This document shows, piece after piece, positions 9,474 to 20,050 of a stretch of 64,000 nucleotides of DNA. The stretch covers positions 1-64,000 of the forward strand of contig RPGO01000005.1 of assembly GCA_004193545.1 (NCBI GenBank). The letters are read 5' to 3'. The first letter of the stretch is position 1; every line of letters starts with the position of its first letter. This DNA is from Candidatus Argoarchaeum ethanivorans (GTDB lineage Archaea; Halobacteriota; Methanosarcinia; Methanosarcinales; EX4572-44). The notes below the pieces were generated by a model. It saw only the letters and a program-made list of their open reading frames with translations, did no database searches and was not told the DNA's origin. The position numbers and the translations under genes are program-made.

Positions 9474-11554
9474 TTACTCTGCCACAACATACGTACCAGC
9501 TATCTTATCATGCCATCCCTGTCTATTTTTATCTATTAAAATCCAAAGAAACCCCAAACCTATCGCCGCCTCCGAGATGCCCATCCCTATCAATCTGATA
9601 GCGCCTTTTTTGTAGCCGATATGGTGGGTTCCATCTGTCCTGCATAGTTTTATCTTCGCCATCATCATGCCAATCGTCTGACCCTTTCCAAAGAAATAAA
9701 TAAAATATGATGCATCTATTATAAAGAATAAAAGATTTGTGGTTGTGAACGCAATCGGTTCGTAACTATATTCAGGTAAAATGAAAGAAAGAATAGAATG
9801 ACTGACAATCCGAAACACAACTAGTGTCTCGACAATTTAGTTCTTATACATAATACTTGGACAGTTTCTTATCCGCTTTCCCCCTCGTAAACTTCCAGTT
9901 GATTTTCTTTTCATCGTCATTCCGTCTCCTGGTCCACGCTGTCACCTCATGAGTCAGTATCTCCATATCTCCAATCCGTCTGTCAGTGCATTCGATATCC
10001 ATTACATTGATCTCGATTTCGCGGCATTAAGCGTACATGCTTTTGGTGTTAATAATGAAACTCGATGTAGCAAATCATTTCCGCCTCCCCTCGCCGAATG
10101 CCTCGTAAAATGACTTTCCTTGGTATTGAGACTGGCGTGGTATCCATGACCAGTCGGATGTTTTTAACGATCTGGGTATTCTTCATCGACAAAATAACTT
10201 CACAGATTATTGCAAAATCCACCATAGTTCTTCTTCTTTTTGGTGATCCTCTCTCGTCACCCGTTTCCCTGCTTTAAATTCGACCGCCATGAAAATGTTT
10301 GCTGTACCGTTCCTGATATATTCATAATCATATTTCACAGGGATTCCGAGGCTCCATAGGGATGGAAATGCTTTATCTCAAAGTTACTTTGGTTTCTCGT
10401 CAAAACAGACAATAGGACTTCAGGTCGATACCACCAGTTCTTCGTACAGATCGAGAACATCGTTTTATCCGTTCTCTGTATTCGGTGTCGATCGTCTGTA
10501 TGCACCATCCGCCTTAACCAAAGGTTTGGATTTTTTGCTTTTAAAATAAGCCTGATACTCTCTTTGTTTATCGTTTCAGAGCAAAATACTTCTTTCCGCA
10601 TTTCTTCTGTTAGTGAATTGTAAGTGTCCATCTCTTGCGCTGCATCGGGTGATTCGGTGCATGCCATAACTTCCGCCGCATGTTTCTCTGTATACTTTTT
10701 AGGCTGACCGGATCTTTGGTTTCTCCGCGAGGGCGTTTTGGAAGACTTTCTTCGCGGTATTTCTAGCTAGCAGTGTTGGAAACGGTTGCCCTGCTGATCC
10801 TGCAGCGTATCTTTTTATCTCCATTTCCTTTTTTCCATCATTGACCAGAAGCAAAATATGTGCCCGGGTCGAATTCTCTCGCAACTTTACGCCCCATTTT
10901 CACGAAATCGTTGAGATACTCCACCTCTTTCTCTGTAAGTTTTATTTTTTCCATAGAATATGGTTGGACTCACAGGTTTATAAACTTTGTCTAAAAATTA
11001 AGTTGCTGAGACACTAGGATCGAGTTATCGATGATATACGATACAAATCTCGCACCGATGCCTGCCAGTTCCATCCCCGCGACAACTTTCTCACAAGAAC
11101 TACAGAGTTTCTCCCCTTCTTCTAACTCAGTTTCAAAATTAGGGTAAGATGCTTTCGTAACCTCTACCTGTTCAACAGTTTCCGATGCAACCAATCGTTT
11201 TTTCTCCAATTTCACATAAGCCCGTGCAAAATAGCCTATGCCAATAGGCATCCCAACCACCGGCAACGTACAGATAAAGAAAAGTGCTACCCCCCATACC
11301 AACTCAATCCATTTTTTGAATCTTACCGCCAAATATAACCCCATAAATAATGACATGCACCCCCACACAACTCCTTGACCGTCAATGGTTGTGAAATATG
11401 GTCTCGGTTCCAGTTCTACCAGTATGCGTGCAAGGATGGAAAATCCAAGCCAAGTGATTACTGTGTATCCAAATATTTTCCATTTGTTTAGTTTTATATT
11501 GATACTCTCTATTTTATATTCTATGCTCATACTCCAAAATGTTTCGTATCGCAT
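9474..11554 (-). pseudogene. RDD-family membrane protein gene split by an IS630 insertion
   Basis: The N-terminal part (11554 to about 11015) has four hydrophobic segments, a CSSC pair and the opening of an RDD domain (GIGARFVSYIIDNSIL). The C-terminal part (9821 to 9474) continues the domain (GQTIGMMMAKIKL, then GFLWILIDKNRQGWHDKIAG). Removing 9824-11014 and one copy of the TA target joins the halves in frame: SIL is followed by VVFRIVSHS, giving an uninterrupted protein of about 295 residues. RDD proteins are integral membrane proteins of mostly unknown function, some with transport roles. The present gene is disrupted. Each half is still open, which suggests a recent insertion. Confidence 0.85.
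9824..11014 (-). mobile_element. IS630-family element, copy 1 (degenerate transposase)
   Basis: The ends are inverted: GTGTCTCGACAATTTAG on the left, and AAATTAAGTTGCTGAGACAC on the right. TA lies at both borders (9822-9823 and 11015-11016), the target duplication typical of IS630/Tc1/mariner elements. The interior is closely related to 20050-21230, but the transposase on the minus strand is broken by many small insertions and deletions (fragments such as RAHILLLVNDGKK and MVHTDDRHRIQRTD). It cannot encode an active enzyme. Confidence 0.9.
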
Positions 11555-11688
11555 CGTGTAATTTAGGATTATATTCCTGCAATGAATCCATTTGCCCCTC
11601 GACAGATAAATAATCTCTATTTGCTATAAGGGTAGTTATTTGGTTAAATCTGTGCAGGTCTTGTGGTTCGAGCTCGAAACACGCACAA

Positions 11689-12363
11689 TCAAATTAGTTT
11701 TATCAGATCTTGCATGGCTGCCCTCGGGTCTTTTGCTTTTATGATGCCTGATGCAAGCAGCACTCCTTCACTACCAAGTTCAATGGCTGCTTTGAGATCT
11801 TCGCCTTTACTTATTCCAGCGCCGCACAGTACCCGGACACCGGGTGATATTTGCTTGACTGCTTTCACTGAGTCAGTTACAATTCCAGGGTCTGCTTTTG
11901 ATACTGGTATTCCGCTTCCAATCAGTTGTGGTGGCTCTATTGCTACAAAATCCGGGCTAAGTGCTGCACAGGCAGCAGTGGTGTTGACGTTATTAGTGCA
12001 GAGTATCGTTATAAGCTCTGACTCATGCGCTTTTTGCACAGCTGCATCAATATCTGCAATGTTTAAACGGCGCTCTGAGTGATTTATGATGCTGCCGGCA
12101 GAACCACTCCCCCTCAGTGCTTCTGCTGTGATGTGCCCGGTAAAACTTCCAGCACCTGCACCATCAACATGTTGACTGAATACCGGGATGTTTACTCTGC
12201 TTGCTACACGATATATATCAGGTATCTGTGGCGCTACCACAATGTCAATACCCTGTGCTGCAACTTCTTCACATATCTTTGCCATCTCAACTGCCTTTTC
12301 TCCAACAGCTTGCGAGTAAGTTTTAAAATTTAATACGATTACCGGGCTTTCTAACTTTACCAT
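11689..12363 (-). CDS. tpiA: Triosephosphate isomerase
   Basis: 224 residues, the short archaeal form that assembles as a tetramer. It interconverts glyceraldehyde 3-phosphate and dihydroxyacetone phosphate in gluconeogenesis/glycolysis. The visible active-site features are Lys in VLNFKTY, the His of INHSERR, the catalytic Glu in VAIEPPQLIGSG, and the phosphate-binding loops GAGISKGED and GSEGVLLASGI. I chose the ATG at 12363, preceded by GGTGAT. An in-frame ATG at 12384 adds seven residues but has no ribosome site. It is divergent from cofE. Confidence 0.93.
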   Translation of the reverse strand: MVKLESPVIVLNFKTYSQAVGEKAVEMAKICEEVAAQGIDIVVAPQIPDIYRVASRVNIPVFSQHVDGAGAGSFTGHITAEALRGSGSAGSIINHSERRLNIADIDAAVQKAHESELITILCTNNVNTTAACAALSPDFVAIEPPQLIGSGIPVSKADPGIVTDSVKAVKQISPGVRVLCGAGISKGEDLKAAIELGSEGVLLASGIIKAKDPRAAMQDLIKLI

Positions 12364-12384
12364 GTTATCACCATTTATACTCAA

Positions 12385-12757
12385 TAGTGATTTTGTTTAG
12401 GCATATTATAATATAAACTTTTCTATAACTCGAATTTCATCGAAGCTTTGTACGCAGTGACTTTCCACATAAAAGTAAGATGTTTTAACACACCACTTTT
12501 TATCATATCCAGGCATCCCATAATAAATAACCTGACCAGAATGCAAGACTCGATGGTGACACCCCACTTTGACAATAATTCAGGTTGTCTGAAAAAACAG
12601 ATAATTTCTTAAGTCAAAATGCTAATTTGATGATTTTATTTTGTCAGGCACTCTGAAAACGCTCCGAACACGATTTGTTTTGTATCCCGCAATTCTCGCT
12701 TGAGACAGTAATTCACCGCATGGTTTAACTATGGGAAGGTGCCTTCTGCGACCTTTG
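12385..12757. other. Intergenic region between divergent tpiA and cofE
   Basis: About 370 bp without a credible gene. It is AT-rich near tpiA (TATTATAATATAAAC at about 12404-12418), which may hold that gene's TATA box on the minus strand. I see no repeat of the families described elsewhere in the window. Confidence 0.5.
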
Positions 12758-13534
12758 ATGAATGTATGCTGCTATACTCTTAATAACATACCGCTCATAA
12801 AAAGGGGAGACGACATTGCCCGGATAATAATTGAACGAACAGAACTTAAAGAAAAAGATATCGTGGTAATTTCATCAAGCATTGTTGCAAAAGCAGAGCA
12901 AGGATTGGTGCGGCTTGATAGCCACAACCCAACCACACGTGCTATAGAGATTGCAGAGAGAAACGACGCTGACCCACGATTTGTACAGGCAGTGCTTGAC
13001 AATTCAAAAGAAACCTTAGTTGAATCTCCTTTTCTTCTGGTTGAACTGGAAAGTGGACATATCTGTGTCAATGCTGGTATTGATGTATCAAATACTGGAG
13101 ACTATAATTCTGTAACACTACTTCCTGCTGATGCAGATTATAGTGCAGAACAGACCCGGGGACGATTAAAGGAATTAACGGGTATCAGCACTGGTGTTGT
13201 AATTATAGATACCAATGGCAGAGCATTTAGAAATGGACAAACCGGTGTAGCAATCGGCGTGTCAGGCATACAGGCAATACATGATTGGCGCGGGAGCCCC
13301 GATCTGTTCGGGAGAACGCTTGAAGTGAAATATGAGGCGATACTTGACGAGGTTGCAGGCTTTGCAAATCTTCTCATGGGCGAAGGCAATGGCGCTACCC
13401 CAATCGCTGTGGTACAGGGACTTGATCTACTATCTAAAAAAACGAGCATTACTGAGCTATTTAGAAAACCAGAAGAAGACATCATACGAAAGGCTTTAAA
13501 GAGGCAAAAAGAAATAGCCAGCATTAATGAGTAA
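12758..13534 (+). CDS. cofE: Coenzyme F420-0:L-glutamate ligase
   Basis: About 258 residues. It adds gamma-linked glutamates to F420-0 using GTP, the last step in making the deazaflavin hydride carrier of methanogens and their relatives. Family blocks are IPLIKRGDDIARII, VVISSSIVAKAEQG, NAGIDVSNTG, GVVIIDTNGRAFRNGQTGVA and the C-terminal LLMGEGNGATPIAVVQG. I favour ATG 12758; an in-frame ATG at 12731 has no support in family length. The last eight bases overlap the SppA gene, so the two are probably co-translated. Confidence 0.93.
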   Translation: MNVCCYTLNNIPLIKRGDDIARIIIERTELKEKDIVVISSSIVAKAEQGLVRLDSHNPTTRAIEIAERNDADPRFVQAVLDNSKETLVESPFLLVELESGHICVNAGIDVSNTGDYNSVTLLPADADYSAEQTRGRLKELTGISTGVVIIDTNGRAFRNGQTGVAIGVSGIQAIHDWRGSPDLFGRTLEVKYEAILDEVAGFANLLMGEGNGATPIAVVQGLDLLSKKTSITELFRKPEEDIIRKALKRQKEIASINE

Positions 13535-14432
13535 AGACAACGCACGCAAATGGACAATATATCTGGTACTCGTATTCTTTTTAGTATCTCTGATCACTGC
13601 AAGTTTTTATCTGATTTTTTATGGTTCCGACTTCCACATCAAAGGTGATGAGGTTGCAGTCATACATGTGCAGGGGGTGATGCTGACTGGAAGCATTCCT
13701 GCCGGGATCGGTATTGCTACATCAGAGGATATAACAACAAGTCTGAGAACTGCAAATGAGGATGATCGCATACGAGCTGTCGTGCTTCGAGTTAATAGTC
13801 CCGGAGGTTCACCAGCAGCAGCACAGGAGATTATATGTGAAATAAAAAAAATGGACAAGCCTGTTGTTGTGTCGATGGGGGATGTGGCAGCGAGTGCAGC
13901 ATACTGTATCAGCGCACCAGCAGATAAAATACTTGCAAACCCGGGTACCATAACCGGCAGCATTGGTGTGATATGGACTTTCAAAAACAAAACCTCCTTT
14001 TATGAAGAAGAGGGTGTAGAACACTACGTTGCTAAATCAGGAGAGTTTAAGGATATGGGTGCAGACTGGCGTGGGCTCACCGATGCTGAGAAAATATACG
14101 CAGACAAAACAATACTTGAAGTCTATGATCGATTCGTAACCGAGGTCGCACAGGGACGAAACCTTACGAAGAGCGAAGTCAGAGACATTGCAGACGGGAG
14201 AATCTACACTGGCAGCAAAGCTAAAAAGCTTGGTCTGGTGGATGAGCTTGGAAACCTGTATGATGCGGTGGATGATGCAGCAAAACTTGCAGACATTGAG
14301 GGAGCACCAGTAATCGTATATCTTAACAAGCCAAGCCTTGCAAGAATATTATTTGGAAGTGAAGAAGCAAAACACTTTACAAGCTACTATACAAACAACG
14401 ACTATGGACAACTTAATTGCTTCACAACTTAA
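13527..14432 (+). CDS. sppA: SppA-type membrane serine protease (family S49)
   Basis: 301 residues. An N-terminal membrane anchor (TIYLVLVFFLVSLITASFYLIF cut here into its core, about residues 10-30) is followed by a ClpP/crotonase-fold protease domain. The nucleophile Ser lies in GDVAASAAYCISAP and the general-base Lys in YVAKSGEFKDMG, the Ser/Lys dyad of signal-peptide peptidases. NSPGGS and PGTITGSIGV are further family motifs. The active site should face outside the cell. The last residues (YGQLNCFTT) are encoded by sequence belonging to the palindromic repeat region that follows, so the natural C-terminus may have been altered. It overlaps cofE by eight bases. Confidence 0.9.
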   Translation: MSKDNARKWTIYLVLVFFLVSLITASFYLIFYGSDFHIKGDEVAVIHVQGVMLTGSIPAGIGIATSEDITTSLRTANEDDRIRAVVLRVNSPGGSPAAAQEIICEIKKMDKPVVVSMGDVAASAAYCISAPADKILANPGTITGSIGVIWTFKNKTSFYEEEGVEHYVAKSGEFKDMGADWRGLTDAEKIYADKTILEVYDRFVTEVAQGRNLTKSEVRDIADGRIYTGSKAKKLGLVDELGNLYDAVDDAAKLADIEGAPVIVYLNKPSLARILFGSEEAKHFTSYYTNNDYGQLNCFTT

Positions 14433-14526
14433 TTGCGTAGCAATCAAGAGTTAGTGTATCTCTGCTCACGTTGTGTGAAGTGCTTGCAGGAATCAAGAGT
14501 TAGTGTATCTCTGCTCACGTTGTGTG
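14410..14526. repeat. Degenerate hairpins with a 36-bp tandem duplication
   Basis: An A-like palindrome (TTAATTGCGTAGCAATCAAG) lies at the start. A 36-bp block follows at 14442-14477 and recurs at 14491-14526. Each copy contains an A-like half (AATCAAGAG) and a B-like element (CTGCTCACGTTGTGTG). This is a decayed, locally duplicated member of the A/B palindrome family. It begins within the last codons of the SppA gene. Confidence 0.65.
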
Positions 14527-14605
14527 CAGTGGTGGATAGTCGGACGGGGGCTCTGCATAGTGCTATTCGATGAGAGTGAAATGTTTTTATATGATTGAGA
14601 TGTGT

Positions 14606-16174
14606 GTTATACCCTTAACTCCGAATGAATGGGGGATAGGTCTCATCCAAATATCGTATAACGTACTTCTTTTCGCAAATCAAACCCACATAAGCACCGA
14701 TACCTTTATCATAACATATCCCCCATGTACTGAATATGGAACAATGGGCCATAGAATGGCTGAATGAACAGAGAGATCAAGGTGTGAAATGTCTTGAAGT
14801 GAAGATGCAGGGAAAAAATCACTATGTCTATCACTCAACCACTTACTGGGATAAAGAACTCAAGAAACCAAGAAAAACCTCAAAATATCTTGGAAAACTT
14901 GATCCTGATAAAGGGTTGATCAAATCCTGGGAAAGACAGTCTCAAAACATCCGAAACATCACAGAATATGGCAACTCGATGCTGTTACATAAAATGATGA
15001 AAAGTCTCAAACCATTATTGAGAATGGGCTTTCCTGACTACTGGGCTGAAATCTGTGCTATTGCCATGTTGCGTGTCACTGGTAACGTGCCTTTAAAACG
15101 GATAAAGGATGCATGGGAGAAACTCTACAATGCAGAGGACATCAAATCACATCAAATCACATCTAAACACGAAGAGTCTCTCCAGAGTATTGCACAATGT
15201 GGGAGTAAACAGGGCTGGTCAAAATATCATCTTCAATAAACTGTTAGACCTCAGTAAACAGCTTGTTTATGACCTGAGTTCAGTGTTCTCGCGCTCTATT
15301 AACATCAGTCAGGCCGAGAGAGGGTATAACAAGGACAAGATACAGGTGCCACAGGTCAATCTCGCGCTCCTTTGCAGTGCCGACTCGGGACTGCCAACGA
15401 TGATACGATCACTGCCTGGCAACGTGTTGGACATATCAACCCTGTATCACTCAATATGCGAGCTCAATCTCAGTGGAAAGATACTCGTCCTCGATCGAGG
15501 TTTCTTTTCTATTGACGTTGTAAAGTTCCTGGCTGGTAAGCACATCTCTTATGTGCTTCCGACCAGGAGAAATAGCCATTTCTATGATACGCTTAATCCA
15601 TCTCAATGGACACCTCTACTACCACGATCGCCTGATTCGGTTCGGGAAGCGGGCGTGTGACAACTTCTTCCTCTACTTATTCGAGGATCAGGACTTAATG
15701 CTGGAAGAGCGTAAGACTCTGTACCGGAGACTGGATGATGGCAAGATCGACAAGAAGGAGCTCCGCGAGCGGATGAAGAAGGCAGGGAAGATCCTGATCC
15801 TCTCCGGATGTTGGTGGGAATGATATTTATGAGCTCTACAAGGGACGTGAAACTGTTGAAAAGATGTTTGATACATACAAAACGGTGCTTGAAGCGGATA
15901 AAATCTATCTACAGGATGCTGAGAGTGTCTTTGGGCACGTGTTCATATCGTTCCTATCTCTCTATATCCACTGTAAGTTGGAGCAGATCCTGAAGAAGAG
16001 TGAGTTGAATCGCACGATGACTCCGATTGATCTGTTATTCACGTATGGCAAGGTCTATCATGTCGATCTGGGAGATCGTAGTATGGTCACCGAGGTTCCA
16101 AAGAAGGTCAGGGATCTGGAGGAGAGACTTGGGTTGGACATATTCCCTAAAGTGATACGGAGTTAAGGTTATAC
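14606..16174 (+). mobile_element. IS4-superfamily element, inactive
   Basis: The left end GTTATACCCTTAACTCCG (14606-14623) is the near-perfect inverse of the right end CGGAGTTAAGGTTATAC (16158-16174). Between them lies one broken transposase gene that reads into the right end. I could not define a target-site duplication. The element is about 1.57 kb, a normal size for this superfamily. Confidence 0.75.
14736..16166 (+). pseudogene. DDE transposase, multiply frameshifted
   Basis: The N-terminal part reads YHSTTYWDKELKKPRKTSKY, common in archaeal IS4/IS1634-like transposases. The catalytic core is recognisable in a second frame (LALLCSADSGLPTMIRSLPG, then KILVLDRGFFS, whose Asp belongs to the DDE triad). 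The C-terminal part (ADKIYLQDAESVFGHVFISF) is in further frames. At least four frame changes are needed to read it through, so it is not functional. Confidence 0.8.
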
Positions 16175-16196
16175 ATAATTTTTAGATGTGATAGTC

Positions 16197-16295
16197 ATGA
16201 AAGAGCATGATTGTGTAATCGATCCAAATACTATTCTACAAACAACAATGCTTGAGGCTGGCACCACACCAAATTCATATGGTGATGTACGATGA
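16197..16295 (+). CDS. Possible 32-residue small protein
   Basis: ATG 16197 opens a 32-codon frame, starting MKEHDCVIDP, that ends with TGA overlapping the next ATG (ATGA at 16292-16295). I recognise no family. The overlap with the acylphosphatase-like frame is the only argument that it is translated. Confidence 0.3.
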   Translation: MKEHDCVIDPNTILQTTMLEAGTTPNSYGDVR

Positions 16296-16432
16296 AACGA
16301 ATAGAAATCATTGCAAAGGGTTATGTACAGCGGGTTGGATACCGTGACATGGTAGAAAGGATTGCCCGCAAACTGAAGTTAGCCGGTTTTGTTGAGAATC
16401 TGAAACCGTATGATGTTTTGGTTAAGAGATGA
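16292..16432 (+). CDS. Truncated acylphosphatase-like protein
   Basis: 46 residues. KGYVQRVGYRDMVERIARKL matches the phosphate-binding start of acylphosphatases, with the catalytic Arg in VGYR (family pattern GxVQGVGYR). Normal acylphosphatases have about 90 residues and a catalytic Asn in the next strand. Here the protein ends shortly after GFVENLKPYD. It is either a truncated remnant or a minimal single-motif protein. Confidence 0.5.
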   Translation: MKRIEIIAKGYVQRVGYRDMVERIARKLKLAGFVENLKPYDVLVKR

Positions 16433-16526
16433 ATCATGAATCATAATAACAGAATAAAATATCGGCAATGTCCTAAGTTACGATACTTAATATACTTTGG
16501 AATCATATACCATATTTGTGGTAAAT

Positions 16527-17030
16527 ATGGTTCGACCCCGTGGAGAAATCAAAGTAATATACCAGAATGAGAAATGCAAGTATTATCTAAAAGAAGAAGG
16601 TAAAGATATATAGTCACGAACCAAACATTTAAGACTTATAGATGCCATACACTGGACCATGGTAAAAACATAACAAATTCAAATAAAGAGACATCTGACG
16701 GTTCAAGATTTATCCAAACGCATCAAACATCTTGAGAAGGATACAACGGTGTTGAAGGGGCTATATTTTATCAAGCATAGATAAAATGATAAAAGTGTTG
16801 AAGTGGCTTCAGATTTTGTTGGTGTCAGCAAGAACACAGGTTATATTTGGCAAGAACGATGGAATGAAGAGAGATATGATGGTATCATACCAAAATTTGC
16901 TGGTGGCCGACCATCAAAATTAACAGCTTCTCAGAAGGAGAAATTAAAAAAAATTCTTGAAGATGGTGGCAATTGGACAACGAAAGATGTACAACTGCTT
17001 AATTTCCAAGAAATTTGGTGTAGAATATAC
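16527..17030 (+). pseudogene. N-terminal half of an IS630-like transposase
   Basis: Fragments MVRPRGEIKVIYQ, DFVGVSKNTGYIWQERWNEE and RPSKLTASQKEKLKKILEDG form the helix-turn-helix and linker region of an IS630-family transposase, with stops between them. The same protein family, better preserved at its C-terminal end, occurs at 33635-34477. The catalytic domain is missing here. Confidence 0.6.
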
Positions 17031-17126
17031 AGGCTGTCTCCCAATCCAATTCAGGTGAATACACAAATCAACACAATAATATGACAAATATACAAAAAAA
17101 CTTGAAATCCATGAGACCCTCTCATC

Positions 17127-17383
17127 TCAAAAGCAAATTCCACAACCAAAGGTACAATCTAACTTTCTCCCCATTTTACCCCATAGAACTGTCAGATTAT
17201 GTGAAATGCATACTAAATTAAACTCATTTTTCACATTTTCTACTCCCCTGGTTAAGAACTCTCTCAATCCAAGATTCTGCTTAATATTTCCAAATGGCCA
17301 TTCCACAGTTTCCTTGCGTTTTTTATATTCTTCCTTTCCCTCCTCTGACCGCATTTTATCTGCCATCCACAATCGTTCAGCCT
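17127..17383 (-). pseudogene. C-terminal fragment of an IS1182-like transposase
   Basis: The minus-strand frame reads YEAERLWMADKMRSEEGKEE, then YKKRKETVEWPFGNIKQNLG, a typical C-terminal region of IS1182/IS5-type transposases with the last catalytic Glu (ETVEWPFG). The frame stays open to the border of the IS1634-like element at about 17384, which appears to have truncated it. Confidence 0.65.
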
Positions 17384-19290
17384 CATACCGGACTTTATAA
17401 GATCCTGACCGAATCGCTACCCGGCGACCTATTTTATGTAGGGTCTAAAGAAAATTAATTGATCAGCCCAACTCCTACCAAATATCTACGCGGAAAAACA
17501 AATGCATGCAAGTATTCATAGACTATAAATACCCCAGAGATACCAACACATTTATTTATAAGTAGGGTCTAAATACCTACATGCATTTCAAGCTCAAGAC
17601 GATTAACAACCGCAAATACCTCTACATCATTAAGAACGAGCGAATAAACGGCAAAGTGGTTCAAACAATCCAGAAATCCGTAGGATCGGCGGACAAAGTT
17701 TACCAATTGCTCACATCGGTTAAACCAATACGAATCGCCTCGTATCCATTCGGAAAACCTGCCGCATTCATGAAAGCTGCTGAAGAAGTTGGTTTGACCG
17801 ATAGTATGAACAAACACATCAAAGTAAAGAAGATAGGCAGACTTACGCCAGCGCAATACCCGACTCCTAATAATCCTCGGAAGATCAGAGCACGTTTTCA
17901 GTCGAAACGCCCTCGACGAGCACTTTAAAAGAAGTTCGCTTCAGTTCATCTGGAATCCTAAATATCAGCTATCAAGCCAGAATTTCCTCAATTACATGGC
18001 TAAACTTGATGAAAAGACGATACACAAGATTGAACTTGATATATCTCGCAAACTGATCGAAATAGGTCTAAAACCTTCGCGATTAATCTTTGATACAACC
18101 AATTTCTACACTCACATTGGGCAAGGGGAAAATCTACCACAGAAAGGCATTTCAAAGGACAAGCGATACGATAAAAACCTTATCGGAGTAGGTTTGACAG
18201 TATCAGACCATAACATCCCATTCCAGTTAATTGCCTATCCGGCGAACGAGTCGGACGTAAGAATATTCTCGGAATTGATTGATGACATCTGCAAACGTCT
18301 TGAAGAAATCGGAATCCCTGGGAAGGGCATTGTTATCATCTTTGACCGCGGCATGAACTCCGCCGAGAACATTGGAAAGGTGGTTGGGCGGATGCATGTC
18401 GCCCTGATCGCTGCCTGCACCAATGTGCCGGGAGATGTTCCGGATGCCTGTTTCAGAGTTCGGGGAGTCATGGGTGAATGCGGGTGGAAACATCATCAAA
18501 GCACATCCTGTAACCGGAAATTGGTATGAAAACGATTTCGTTGGCGTTATCAAGTATAATGACGCATCCAGACGTAAGAAGATGGCTGATTGGAATTGGA
18601 ATAAGGAGAAGATCTTTACAAAGATAGATGATATCAGGTCAAAGCTGAATCGCAAGGGAAAAGGGAGAAAAATAACTCCAAAGGGCTTGACTAACCGGGT
18701 TGTCGATGCGATCCTGAAGCAGTATCGAGGTTTGTTTGATTACAGCACTGCTATGGATGATGGGGTTCTAAAACTCGAATTTAAGCTGAATACTGCTCGC
18801 GAAATGGATTATATCAAAGCGTTGGGAAAGACGGTCATTTTTACGGACATGGCGGATCTGACGCCACGTCAGATCGTGGAGACGTACGATGCGCGCAGCC
18901 AGATCGAGACCGACATCAAATGGCTAAAAAACCGGATGTTAATCCCGTTTATGCCGGAACACGTCTGGAAAGATGTTAAGATTAGGGCACACGTCTTTTT
19001 ATGCGTTGTTGGGCTGTTGTTGTACAATTATCTGCTTTACCTGGTCGATGAGCCGGATTTGTCGATAGAGCGATTGGCGGGTCATCTGGATCAGATGAGG
19101 CTCGGATTGGTTTATTGCGGGGGAGCGAATGCAGAGTTCGTGATCGAGGATATGAACAGGGAGACCGCGGAGGTGTTTTCCAGGATGCGACTTGGGGGGT
19201 CTATCCCCATGTGAATTAAATTTTCGTTAGACCCTACAACTTTCGTAGCCGAGCGGCTTGTTTTTGCGATATCTTATAAACTCCGGTATG
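17384..19290 (+). mobile_element. IS1634-like element, inactive
   Basis: The outer left end CATACCGGACTTTATAAGAT (17384) is inverted at the right end as ATCTTATAAACTCCGGTATG (ending 19290). An inner pair, GTAGGGTCTAAAGAAAATT (17438) and AATTTTCGTTAGACCCTAC (ending about 19240), is also inverted. The element is about 1.9 kb with one transposase gene. Part of its left end is found again, reversed, at about 553-719. Confidence 0.75.
17581..19214 (+). pseudogene. IS1634-type transposase, two frameshifts
   Basis: It reads from MHFKLKTINNRKYLYIIKNE in one frame to about 17870. A second frame runs to about 18470 (RLIFDTTNFYTHIG holds the first catalytic Asp, IIFDRGMNSAEN the second). A third frame runs to 19214 (YDARSQIETDIKWLKNRM holds the catalytic Glu). 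The only defects I see are the two frame changes. The DDE residues are intact, so inactivation may be recent. Confidence 0.8.
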
Positions 19291-20050
19291 ATATCGGATT
19301 TGTTTCCAGTGGTGCAATTATAAGTACTCCGATTCCTCGTTGGCTGTAGGATCACATAACTATTATTTCGAGTTTTATGATAGTGCAGATGATATCACCA
19401 TCCGATTACCGAGTACTGGGACTTATTCGGGTCCAGATGTCTCCATTTCTACATACACAGTCACAGTGACAACGTCGGGCTTACCATCAAGCACTTCGAC
19501 TACGGCATATGCAGATGGTATAAATAAAGGAAGCATATCTGGCGGGGGCACCAAGACGCTGACTTTTGATATTGGAACGACACACTCAATTTCAGTGGAT
19601 ACTCTATTCAGTGGCGGTACCGGAGTTCGATATGTATGCACAAACACATCACAAAGCGTTTCAGGTGCTGATTCATTGACTTTCAACTATAAAACGCAAT
19701 ATTATTTTACTGTAGAAACAGAGCCGAGCGAACTGGACAATCCACAGGGCAGTGGATGGTACGATAGCGGTACAACTGCAACTGCGTCCGTTAGTGCGGT
19801 TGGGGGTTACACATTCCAGTACTGGACAGGAGATGCCAGTGGCACCGGCCTGAGTACAACAGTCACTATGAATGCACCCAAAACGGCGACAGCGTATTAT
19901 GTTAAGATGCAGGTTGGTGAGATTAATTTTAAACGATATCCATCTGCTATGTATAATGGACAAAATACACATGTTTGGTTCCAAGTTACTAACACAGGAA
20001 ATGTCAACGGAGACTTTCTGGTAGAGGTTGGTAACCTTTCAGATGGCTAG
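19291..20050 (+). pseudogene. Fragment of a secreted surface protein
   Basis: The frame is open from the border of the IS1634-like element and ends at the border of the second IS630 copy (GNLSDG then TAG). Repeated beta-type segments are visible: SHNYYFEFYD with LPSTGTYSGP, and ETEPSELDNPQGSGWYDSG with GGYTFQYWTGDASG. The latter resembles bacterial/archaeal Ig-like or InlB-type surface repeats. There are many Thr and Ser residues and few cysteines. No signal peptide is present in the remaining part. A TTG at 19340 could start translation, but the in-frame sequence upstream suggests the gene has lost its 5' end. Confidence 0.7.
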
